Source: CAVTPD01 sp963736575
GTDB lineage: Bacteria; Bacteroidota; Bacteroidia; Cytophagales; JAAEPT01
Reading direction: 5' to 3'
DNA length: 64,000 nt
Assembly: GCA_963736575.1 (NCBI GenBank)
Contig: CAVTPD010000001.1
Span: 1,488,001-1,552,000 of the forward strand
Shown here: in pieces, positions 55,550 through 63,137 of the stretch
Position numbering within the stretch: position 1 is the first letter of the stretch
Layout: each line of letters starts with the position of its first letter
Made by a program: the position numbers and the translations under genes
The notes under the pieces: generated by a model
Database searches by the model: none
The model's input: only the letters and a program-made list of their open reading frames with translations
What the model was told of the DNA's origin: nothing

Positions 55550-55963
55550 ATGAAAAAAATAATTTTGATATCCTTGCTATTATTTTCTGTAGGATCTAAC
55601 TATGCACAGAATACTTTTAAAAAATCTCAAAACAATTATTTTGTCTTAACACGTAAAGTACCACAACTCAAAGCTATTATTTTAGCGGCTCAAAAACTGG
55701 CAGTACAAGATGGTAAAAAGTTTGGTGAGTTTAGGGTAGTGATTTGCGGACAGGCTGTAAAAGACTTAACAGATGCTAATAAAATAGATGAATTTATAAC
55801 CTTAGCTCAAGAAAATCATGTTCAATTGTATGCCTGCGGTTTTTCATTAAACAAATTTAATGTTTCAGAGGAAGAGATACCTAAACAAATACAGGTAGTA
55901 GAAAATGGGATTTTGTATGGTTTTGAACTACAAAAGTCGGGCTTTTATAGTTTAACCCTGTAG
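55550..55963 (+). CDS. Exported DsrE family protein
   Basis: A 137-residue protein with a signal peptide (ends SNYAQ), starting at the ATG at 55550 one base after the doxX stop. The mature part is a DsrE/F-like alpha/beta fold with Cys in VVICGQAVKDL and YACGFSLNKF, the latter near the sulfur-carrier Cys position of DsrE/TusD proteins. DsrE-type proteins bind persulfide sulfur. Secreted forms are found in flavobacteria. It completes the SoxB-like/DoxX/DsrE set. Confidence 0.85.
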   Translation: MKKIILISLLLFSVGSNYAQNTFKKSQNNYFVLTRKVPQLKAIILAAQKLAVQDGKKFGEFRVVICGQAVKDLTDANKIDEFITLAQENHVQLYACGFSLNKFNVSEEEIPKQIQVVENGILYGFELQKSGFYSLTL

Positions 55964-55978
55964 GGAAATTAGATAATC

Positions 55979-56013
55979 ACTCCGCCGATTGCTTATAGTA
56001 ATTGGTGGAGTTT
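55979..56013. terminator. Bidirectional terminator between DsrE and NIPSNAP genes
   Basis: ACTCCGCCGATT and AATTGGTGGAGT pair over 12 positions, two of them G-U, followed by TTAAAAAC. It lies between two convergent genes. Confidence 0.65.
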
Positions 56014-56022
56014 AAAAACTAA

Positions 56023-56340
56023 TTATTTTAAACGTATGTTTTGCAGCACCCGAACACGCATACTGTCTTTTTCAATAAGTTGAAATATTTTCGGTCGAAT
56101 TTCGGTTTTCCACCATTCGTTATAGGTAAGTTGAGTGATTTCTTGTCGTTTGGCTTCGTTTTCAAATTCTCTTAACCAAATAAACCAATCATTACCTTGT
56201 TCATCACTATAAGTATTGGTGCTAATTACCTTCATACCTTTAGAGAGCTGATAGGGGATAATTTCTGCTTCCATCAACACCAACCATTCTTGTAGTTTCC
56301 CTTCTTTTAGGCGGTACTCTCTAAGTTCTACTAGGGGCAT
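56023..56340 (-). CDS. NIPSNAP family protein
   Basis: A 105-residue single-domain protein of the dimeric alpha/beta-barrel NIPSNAP type (VELREYRLKEGKLQEWLVLME and WFIWLREFENEAKRQE). Bacterial members are of unknown function, often small oxidative-stress or monooxygenase-like dimers. It follows the desaturase by 14 bp on the same strand and is probably co-transcribed. Confidence 0.85.
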   Translation of the reverse strand: MPLVELREYRLKEGKLQEWLVLMEAEIIPYQLSKGMKVISTNTYSDEQGNDWFIWLREFENEAKRQEITQLTYNEWWKTEIRPKIFQLIEKDSMRVRVLQNIRLK

Positions 56341-56354
56341 AGTTTTTATTTACT

Positions 56355-57458
56355 TTAATTCCCTTTTCCAAGTCTGTTTAGTAATAAAAAATGGCTTCTT
56401 AAAGCACCTGTAAAGGTTTTATGTTGGTAGTAAGGTACGTTAAATTCTTGTGCAGTTTTTTTAACAATGCCTGCAATATGTCTATAATGAACGTGGCAAA
56501 TATTAGGAAATAAGTGGTGTTCAATCTGAAAATTTAAACCTCCTATAAGCCAAGTAAACAACCTGCTTTTGTTTGCGAAATTAGCGGTTGTACGCATTTG
56601 ATGGATGGCACGGTGGTTTTCCATACTTCCGCATTCGGTAGTTTCAAAAAAGGTGGTTTCTTCAATAACGTGTGCTGGCTGAAAGATTAAAGCCAAAGAC
56701 ATTCCGCAAATAAAGTGCATCCACAAGAAGGCTAGAATTATAATTCCAGCTGAAAATGGAAGAACGATTAACGGTATAATTAGCGTTAAAATAATATAAA
56801 CAACTTTAGTGGCTATCAAGTGAGTCATAGAGCGTTTAAAATTGATGCCTTGCATTTTTAATAAGCCTTTGTTGTTGTAGCGTACAAGTCCTTCAAAATC
56901 TTTACTAAACAACCAATAAACCGTCATTAGGCCATACAGAAAGGGTGCGTAAAAGATTTGAAAACGGTGAAGTTTACTTCTTTTTTGATGTGGAGATAAA
57001 CGGATAACACCAGAATCAATGTCTTCGTCTAGACCATCTATATTGGTAAAAGAATGGTGCAATACATTATGTTGTATTTTCCAGTTGCCTTGTGAGCCAC
57101 CAATAAAATGAATCATATAACCCAGAAAGTTATTCACCCATTTTCTTCGAGAGTAAGTGCCGTGGTTGGCATCGTGCATAATAGAAAGACCAATTCCAGA
57201 CATTCCTAATCCCATGGAAGTCCAGCAAAGCATCATAAACCAAACAGATGTTATTTGTCCGGAAAGTAAGGCTATAAGCGGAATGAAATACAAGGACATC
57301 ATGAGAACTGTTTTCAGTTTCATGCTTAGGTTGCCGTATTTAGAAATGTTTTTTTCTTTGAAATAAGCGTTAACTCGCTTTTGTAAAAGCTGAAAGAATT
57401 CGGGTTGATCGTCTCTGTTAAAAGTTACAAAAGACTTTTCTTGGGTGTTAAATTTCAT
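56355..57458 (-). CDS. Fatty acid desaturase, front-end/acyl-lipid type
   Basis: A 367-residue membrane desaturase with His boxes HDANHG, HNVLHH and QIEHHLF. The Gln at the third box and the ~35-residue N-terminal extension are typical of front-end/linoleoyl-type desaturases. Four main hydrophobic helices are visible. It differs clearly from the short desaturase at 33257, so the strain has at least two. Co-transcribed with the downstream NIPSNAP gene. Confidence 0.9.
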   Translation of the reverse strand: MKFNTQEKSFVTFNRDDQPEFFQLLQKRVNAYFKEKNISKYGNLSMKLKTVLMMSLYFIPLIALLSGQITSVWFMMLCWTSMGLGMSGIGLSIMHDANHGTYSRRKWVNNFLGYMIHFIGGSQGNWKIQHNVLHHSFTNIDGLDEDIDSGVIRLSPHQKRSKLHRFQIFYAPFLYGLMTVYWLFSKDFEGLVRYNNKGLLKMQGINFKRSMTHLIATKVVYIILTLIIPLIVLPFSAGIIILAFLWMHFICGMSLALIFQPAHVIEETTFFETTECGSMENHRAIHQMRTTANFANKSRLFTWLIGGLNFQIEHHLFPNICHVHYRHIAGIVKKTAQEFNVPYYQHKTFTGALRSHFLLLNRLGKGN

Positions 57459-57557
57459 AATTTGTATTTAAAAACACCAAGTATAACTAAGGCAGCATTT
57501 AAAGCTTTATCTAGTCCTTTGTTTAAAGTTTTAGAGGTGTGTTAATTTGTTTTAGAA

Positions 57558-58289
57558 TTAATCTATATGTGTTTTAGTAGAATCTGAAACCAACTGGTTC
57601 AGTTCTTTAAGTTCTTGTTTTGTGAAATGACGCCACTTACCAATAGGAACGTCTAATTGGATGTTCATGATACGTGTTCGCTTCAATTTAATTACTTCAT
57701 AACCTAAATATTCACACATTCGTCTAATTTGACGATTTAAACCTTGGGTTAATATAATCTTAAACTGAAACTGATTGATTTTCTCTACAGTACATTTACG
57801 GGTAATGGTGTCTAAAATTGGTACTCCATTGCTCATGCGTTCCACAAATTCTTCGGTTACTGGTGTTTCTACCGTTACCAAATACTCTTTTTCGTGGTGG
57901 TTACGGGCCCGTAAAATTTTGTTAACAATATCTCCATCACTGGTTAAGAAGATCAACCCTTCGCTGGGTTTGTCTAAACGGCCAATAGGGAAGATGCGTT
58001 TCGGGAAATTAATGTAATCAATAATATTGTCTCTTTCTCTACGGTTATCCGTAGTACACACAATACCAATTGGTTTATTGAAAGCAAGGTAAACGTGTTC
58101 TTCTTCCGTTTCGGTAATTAGTTTTCCGTCTACTCGTATTTCGTCTTGGGAAGTGATTTTGGTGCCCATTTCGGGTACTTTACCATTAATAGTTACGCGG
58201 CCTTCGTCAATTAATTTGTCGGCTGCTCTTCGTGAACAATAACCCGCTTCACTCAAAAACTTATTAATACGTATTTGCTTTTCTTCCAT
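57558..58289 (-). CDS. rluF: 23S rRNA pseudouridine synthase RluF-like
   Basis: A 243-residue RsuA/RluB-type pseudouridine synthase. The S4 domain (INKFLSEAGYCSRRAADKLIDEGRV) is followed by the catalytic domain with Asp106 in GRLDKPSEGL and the QGLNRQIRRMCEYLGYEV motif. NKPIGIVCTTD fits the RluF subgroup (U2604 of 23S rRNA), though RluB/RluE-type specificity cannot be excluded. I begin at the ATG at 58289; the longer TTG frame adds eight residues. Confidence 0.88.
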   Translation of the reverse strand: MEEKQIRINKFLSEAGYCSRRAADKLIDEGRVTINGKVPEMGTKITSQDEIRVDGKLITETEEEHVYLAFNKPIGIVCTTDNRRERDNIIDYINFPKRIFPIGRLDKPSEGLIFLTSDGDIVNKILRARNHHEKEYLVTVETPVTEEFVERMSNGVPILDTITRKCTVEKINQFQFKIILTQGLNRQIRRMCEYLGYEVIKLKRTRIMNIQLDVPIGKWRHFTKQELKELNQLVSDSTKTHID

Positions 58290-58486
58290 GCATTTTTCCT
58301 TTCGGAAACGCAATTTACGGATTTTAAACGGAAAGCGGTTAGTAAGATGTTTAAAAGGACAAATCTTTATGCCAGATTCTTGGCTTCAATTTACAGGATT
58401 TAAGGGTAGTTATTTAAATTAAAACTTTTCAGTTTCTATCATAGTAAAATAACATTACTATTAGTGAAGCGAAAAATTAAAATAGT

Positions 58487-58520
58487 AAAGTGGTTTGAGT
58501 ATTAATTCAAACCACTTTTT
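58487..58520 (-). terminator. Terminator of the nitroreductase gene
   Basis: AAGTGGTTTGA and TCAAACCACTT form an 11-bp perfect stem, starting 28 bp after the nitroreductase stop. On the minus strand the following bases are T-rich (ACTTTACTATTTT). Confidence 0.75.
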
Positions 58521-58547
58521 AAGTAATCAAAGGTAAGTTATATTGAA

Positions 58548-59177
58548 TTATACAATATCTATAGCAAACTCATTTTGTGGCAAACGCACTTTTTTCATGT
58601 TAGCAAAAACGTCGTTTTCTTTATCTCGGTAACCTAATGCTAAAAGAACTATACTTCTAAGCCCTTTTGCTTTTAAACCTAAAAGAGCATCTAATTTTTC
58701 AGCATTAAAACCCTCCATAGGAGTAGCATCTACTTCTAAATTGGCGGCCGCTATTAATCCAGTACCTAGACCTATATAGGCTTGTTTTGAAGACCAAATA
58801 AAATTTTCTTCATCGCTACGGTTAAGAAGGTGGTTTTCTAATGATTTTTTAAAATCTTCTAAAAGTTCTACAGTAATGCCTCTTGTGTCTGCTACTAACT
58901 TAATGTAGTTTACAATGGTTTCTTTATTCACAGAATCAAACGCTGCAAATGCTAAAAGATGAGAGGCTTCTGTTATTTGTGGATTAAAGGAATCTGAACC
59001 TAATTCAGTTCTAATTTCAGGGTTTTTAATATTAAAAATCCTGTACGGTTGCATACCTGCCGAAGATGCAGATAGATTAATGGCTTCAATTATTTGTTGT
59101 ATAGTTTCGTCTGATAATTTTTTGTTACTGAATTTTTTGGTGGCATAACGCCAGTTCAATGCTTCTAATAAATTCAT
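58548..59177 (-). CDS. Nitroreductase family NAD(P)H oxidoreductase
   Basis: A 209-residue FMN-dependent enzyme of the nitroreductase/NfsB type. RYATKKFSNKKLSDETI near the N-terminus and SASSAGMQPYRI form the FMN-binding parts, and ATPMEGFNAEKLDALLGL is the C-terminal FMN motif. It reduces quinones or nitro compounds with NAD(P)H. It is divergent from an HxlR regulator gene, and a palindrome lies between them, so it is probably controlled by that regulator, as in YodB/HypR-type systems. Confidence 0.93.
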   Translation of the reverse strand: MNLLEALNWRYATKKFSNKKLSDETIQQIIEAINLSASSAGMQPYRIFNIKNPEIRTELGSDSFNPQITEASHLLAFAAFDSVNKETIVNYIKLVADTRGITVELLEDFKKSLENHLLNRSDEENFIWSSKQAYIGLGTGLIAAANLEVDATPMEGFNAEKLDALLGLKAKGLRSIVLLALGYRDKENDVFANMKKVRLPQNEFAIDIV

Positions 59178-59223
59178 AATTATAATTTTTAAATATTCTG
59201 AATGTAAATCTCATTAAAGTTTG

Positions 59224-59253
59224 TTTACTTTTGTCACAAAGTGTCAAAAAGTA
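59224..59253. promoter_or_regulatory. Palindromic operator candidate for HxlR regulator
   Basis: TTACTTTTGTCAC and GTGTCAAAAAGTAA form an imperfect dyad in the 105-bp gap between the divergent nitroreductase and HxlR genes. Further GGTGAC half-sites (59255-59260 and 59275-59280) follow. Position and symmetry fit a shared operator. Confidence 0.55.
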
Positions 59254-59282
59254 ATGGTGACAATTAAGTAACAAGGTGACTT

Positions 59283-59633
59283 ATGCAGGAAAATAAATAT
59301 GAACATCACGAGTGTAATAAAACGATTATGGCGGTGCACGATGCCATGTATGTTCTTAGTGGGAAATGGAAAATTTCTATTGTTGCCGTTCTTTGTTTTA
59401 ACAAAAAAAGGTATTCGGATATATTAAAAGATGTAACCGGGATATCTGGTAAAATGCTGAGTAGAGAATTAAAAGATATGGAGCTAAATCATTTAGTAAA
59501 AAGGACTGTTTTAGATACTACACCTGTTACTGTTCAATACAAACTTACGGAATACGGCCAAAGCCTAAAGCCTGTTATTGAAAACTTAGCGGAATGGGGT
59601 TTAAAACACAGAGTAAAGATTATGAAAGAGTAA
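59283..59633 (+). CDS. HxlR family transcriptional regulator
   Basis: A 116-residue winged-helix regulator of the HxlR type (VLSGKWKISIVAVLCFNKKRYSDILKDVTGISGKMLSRELKDME, then a wing with VQYKLTEYG). A conserved Cys11 (HECNK) is present near the N-terminus, as in redox-sensing members such as YodB. It probably represses itself and the divergent nitroreductase gene in response to electrophiles or quinones (inference from context). Confidence 0.92.
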   Translation: MQENKYEHHECNKTIMAVHDAMYVLSGKWKISIVAVLCFNKKRYSDILKDVTGISGKMLSRELKDMELNHLVKRTVLDTTPVTVQYKLTEYGQSLKPVIENLAEWGLKHRVKIMKE

Positions 59634-59922
59634 TGTTTTCGATATTTTTTTAAGTATTCCAGAGTGCTAAAAGAACAATAACTTGGTTGGAATGGATTTG
59701 TTTTTCAGGCCAAAAAAGGTTTTGCCAAAATCTAAGGTTGAGGTAAAACGTCTTGCAAACAATAATAACGGTTAATGTACTTGACAAACTTGTAAAACAA
59801 CACAATAAATATCCTACTTTATAAAGTAAGACATCTTCCCAAAAGATTGAATAGGAAATAGGGCTAGGCACTTATAAATTCAGAATTATTAAACAATTCT
59901 ATCAATCAAACCACTACGTTAG

Positions 59923-61530
59923 ATGAGAAAACTAGTACTTCTTTTAGCACTTATAACAAGTTTACACACATTTGCAGAAACGGATACAACCAGATATTGG
60001 TCGTATGTTGAAAGGGTAGCCCATGGTACTACTAATCAGGTAAAAGGTATTAAAGCTGATACAGACGGAAATGTCTATTACTCGGGTTACGGGTATGAAA
60101 TTAATCCAGGTAGTAGACATGCTTTAATTGTTGGTAAAATGGACGAACAACTGAATTATGTTTGGAAAAAACACTTTTATGGTTATCCTGAAAACCAAGG
60201 TTTACATACGGTTTTGGTAGATGAAAATAGCCTGTATATTACGGGTACTTTTCTACGAGAATTGGAACTACCAACAGGAACCTTAAGTACCGCTTCTACC
60301 AGTAATCCCGAAACTTTTTTTATCTGTTTAAATACTGAAAATGGAGAAATACGCTGGGCTAGAAACCTAGGTACTAAGAATGATGTTAAAATCTATTTTG
60401 ACGGAAATAACGATTTAGTATTGTCTTATGCTACTGTAAAAGGAATACAAACGTACGATGGTGTAGAATTAGCCAATCTAAACAATAGCAATTATTTAGT
60501 TAGGGGGTACGGATACCTTACGTTAAACAATACCGATGGCACCCTTAAGAACCATAGCTTTGGTGTAAATAATATCTTAGGTAATACTACCGTAAGTCCA
60601 TTGTATGGGCGTAAAGTTTACAGCTTTGTGGCAGGTTCGGCAAGTTATTACGACCCAACCTATTTAGAACTAAGAATCTTAGACCTGAACACTAATGCCG
60701 TTACCTATAACAAAGCAAAAAAACTATTTGGCACCAATAAAATTGTTGGTTCACAATACATACCCAAAGACAAAACTTTTTTGTTGTTTGTACAACATGG
60801 AAATGAAGACATTACCCTTGGTGAACAAGTAATTATGAACCCTACTATACCTAATGTATTCAAATTTACTACGGCTTTAAAATTAGATTCTACTCTAAAA
60901 GTAATTGATTACATTACCTACAATAGTGTTTTGGAATATGAATACAGTGCGGTGAATGACACTACTATAGCTTTTTCTTTTGGAGCCGATGGTGACGGTT
61001 ATATAATTAAAAATGGAGTAATGGATACCGTTCGTTTTAAAGGCAATGTATCTACTTACCAAAAAGGATATTTTATTGCGAAATCTAATTTAAACTTTAA
61101 AAACTTAACCTTTACCCGCTTTTCTGTAGAAGATAGTAATGCCGGTTGGCAAACTGGTATGGAATTAAAAGGTTTAGACTTAGACGCTAACGGTAATGTT
61201 TATGCTGCGGCATTCCATGAAAATGATATTTTTGCCTTACCCGAATTAATTACCGCCTACAACAAATCTTGGAAACACATTTCCGTAATTGCTAAATATG
61301 AAAGTGAAGATCTAGTTACGGCATTGACAAATAATAATGCTTTCAAAGGTGAATCTATTTCAGTTTATCCCAACCCAGTTACGGATGTTTTATATGTAGA
61401 ATCGAAAGAAACCATTAAAAGCATAGCACTTTACGATTCCAAAGGAACAGTGATAAGCACGCAAAACAGTATTGAAATTAATGTATCTAAGTTTAACTTC
61501 GGGTGTCTATTTTATTTCGGTAGAAACTGA
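59923..61530 (+). CDS. T9SS-type secreted protein with frameshifted C-terminal sorting domain
   Basis: A 535-residue secreted protein with a signal peptide and a repetitive beta-type body (GIKADTDGNVYYSGYG; GLDLDANGNVYAAAFHE) like propeller-type repeat proteins. The end is a type A T9SS sorting domain (ISVYPNPVTDVLYVESKET, KSIALYDSKGTVI). After VSKFN the frame goes astray: AACTTCGGGTG has one T too many, and removing it gives SGVYFISVETEKG and a natural stop at 61564. The last ~25 residues of the sorting signal are therefore lost in the written frame. Real mutation or assembly error. Confidence 0.82.
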   Translation: MRKLVLLLALITSLHTFAETDTTRYWSYVERVAHGTTNQVKGIKADTDGNVYYSGYGYEINPGSRHALIVGKMDEQLNYVWKKHFYGYPENQGLHTVLVDENSLYITGTFLRELELPTGTLSTASTSNPETFFICLNTENGEIRWARNLGTKNDVKIYFDGNNDLVLSYATVKGIQTYDGVELANLNNSNYLVRGYGYLTLNNTDGTLKNHSFGVNNILGNTTVSPLYGRKVYSFVAGSASYYDPTYLELRILDLNTNAVTYNKAKKLFGTNKIVGSQYIPKDKTFLLFVQHGNEDITLGEQVIMNPTIPNVFKFTTALKLDSTLKVIDYITYNSVLEYEYSAVNDTTIAFSFGADGDGYIIKNGVMDTVRFKGNVSTYQKGYFIAKSNLNFKNLTFTRFSVEDSNAGWQTGMELKGLDLDANGNVYAAAFHENDIFALPELITAYNKSWKHISVIAKYESEDLVTALTNNNAFKGESISVYPNPVTDVLYVESKETIKSIALYDSKGTVISTQNSIEINVSKFNFGCLFYFGRN

Positions 61531-61573
61531 AAAAGGCATAGAGAAGATGAAGTTTATGAAGTAAGTGATACAA

Positions 61574-61615
61574 ATGGGTGTTAATAGTATAGATCTGTTA
61601 GCACCCATTTATTTT
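61574..61615 (+). terminator. Terminator of the T9SS protein gene
   Basis: ATGGGTG and CACCCAT (extended by TTAA/TTAG) form a hairpin followed by TTATTTTATG. It starts ten bases after the restored stop at 61564, which supports 61564 as the real end of the gene. Confidence 0.8.
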
Positions 61616-61928
61616 ATGCCGAAGGAGTTGTTTTTTAAAGGTTTACTTTAGGTTAAAACTGTAAAGCTTTTAGAGATAACATAGCAGGACTGTCAATTAT
61701 TACACTACCTTTAACGCTGGATTATTTATCCGTCGATTTTAATCAAAGCTATTATCACTCTAGCGAACGTTGAGGCCATTTACACTCTTTAAGGTCTTTT
61801 TTTGATGAATGAAACTATAGTTGTCAGTTGATGTCTGGCCGCTAGATACTAAGTCTTATTAGAAGTTTTCACCGACGCTTTGCCTACTGCATTCATTTGC
61901 AACCCGTCTCTATCTTAAAAAGAATTAC
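61616..61928. other. Intergenic region, no gene seen
   Basis: There are 313 bp with stops in all frames. A weak hairpin GGCC/GGTC followed by seven T occurs near 61773-61804 but is not convincing. The promoter of the downstream dehydrogenase must lie here; no clear TAnnTTTG box was found. Confidence 0.4.
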
Positions 61929-63071
61929 ATGGCTTTATTAAAGATGGGTGTTATTGGTACATCCAAAAAACAAGACGAAAAACGCGTTCCTATTCACCCA
62001 GAGCATTTACTTAGACTGCCCGAATCCATTCGGAAACAATTGGTATTCGAAAAAGGCTACGGTAAGCATTTTAATGTTGAAGACGAATATATTAGTGAAC
62101 TCACAGGTGGTGTTGCTTCGCGTGACGAAATACTAAGCGATATTGGTTCGGCTATTATAGCTAAACCTATTTTATCTGATTTAGAGCAACTGAAAGAAGG
62201 TGGTTTAATTTGGGGTTACCCACATTGTGCCCAGCAAAATGCCATTACTCAGAAAGCCATTGATAAAAAACTAACCTTAATTGCTTTCGAAGATATGAAT
62301 GCCTGGTTCCCAAGCGGACAAGTAGGTAGACATACATTTTATAAGAACAACGAAATGGCCGGCTATTGCGCCGTAATCCATGCGTTGCAATTAAAAGGAA
62401 TTGACGGTCATTACGGCAACCAAAGAAAGGTAATCATCTTTAGTTTTGGGGCGGTAAGCAGGGGAGCCATTTATGCATTAAAAGCCCACGGTTTCAGAGA
62501 TATTACTATTTGTATACAACGACCCGATCATGAAGTACGTGAAGAAGTATTAGACGTGCATTATGTTCGGATTAGAAAAGGAAATGAAGGAGAACCGCGT
62601 TTACTTATGGTAGAACACGACGGTACTGAACGTCCTTTATTAGATTTAATCAACGAGTCTGAAATTCTTATTAATGGTACTTTTCAGGATACCGACGATC
62701 CTATAAATTATGTAAATGAAGACGAAAAAGCTGCTTTAAGACCGGGTAGTTTAATTATAGACATTAGCTGTGACGAGGGAATGGGCTTTTATTTCGCCAA
62801 ACCTACTACCTTTAAAAACCCCATGTTTTCAGTAGATAAGATCGATTATTACGCGGTAGATCACACACCAAGTTATTTCTGGGAAAGTGCTTCTAGATCT
62901 ATATCTGCTGCATTGTTAGTACATGTTCCTTCGGTGATTACCGGCCGTTCAAATTGGAAAAATAACCAGACCATACAAAATGCCATTAATATAGACGAGG
63001 GCGTAATTGTAAAACCCAGTATTCTACGGTTTCAGAATAGAAATACCGAATACCCACATTTAGTGAAATAG
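61929..63071 (+). CDS. Alanine dehydrogenase / carboxyethylornithine synthase family enzyme
   Basis: A 380-residue NAD(P)-dependent enzyme of the alanine dehydrogenase/PNT superfamily. The N-terminal GVIGTSKKQDEKRVPIHPEH is the AlaDH/PNT lyase-type start, with Lys/Arg for substrate binding. The Rossmann part reads VIIFSFGAVSRGAIYALKAHG rather than the usual GAGVVG pattern. This variant resembles N5-(carboxyethyl)ornithine synthase, which couples pyruvate to an amino acid side chain, more than true alanine dehydrogenase. The substrate is not certain. Single gene, convergent with the copper ATPase gene. Confidence 0.8.
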   Translation: MALLKMGVIGTSKKQDEKRVPIHPEHLLRLPESIRKQLVFEKGYGKHFNVEDEYISELTGGVASRDEILSDIGSAIIAKPILSDLEQLKEGGLIWGYPHCAQQNAITQKAIDKKLTLIAFEDMNAWFPSGQVGRHTFYKNNEMAGYCAVIHALQLKGIDGHYGNQRKVIIFSFGAVSRGAIYALKAHGFRDITICIQRPDHEVREEVLDVHYVRIRKGNEGEPRLLMVEHDGTERPLLDLINESEILINGTFQDTDDPINYVNEDEKAALRPGSLIIDISCDEGMGFYFAKPTTFKNPMFSVDKIDYYAVDHTPSYFWESASRSISAALLVHVPSVITGRSNWKNNQTIQNAINIDEGVIVKPSILRFQNRNTEYPHLVK

Positions 63072-63085
63072 TTGTATTGATTTAA

Positions 63086-63133
63086 AAATTGCTCTTTCAG
63101 CCTGATAAAAAGCGGAAAGAGCAATTTATTTTT
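63086..63133. terminator. Bidirectional terminator between the dehydrogenase and the copper ATPase
   Basis: AAATTGCTCTTTC and GAAAGAGCAATTT form a perfect 13-bp stem with a 16-base loop, T-rich on both strands (TTATTTTTG on plus, TTTAAAT on minus). It lies between two convergent genes. Confidence 0.85.
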
Positions 63134-63137
63134 GTTG

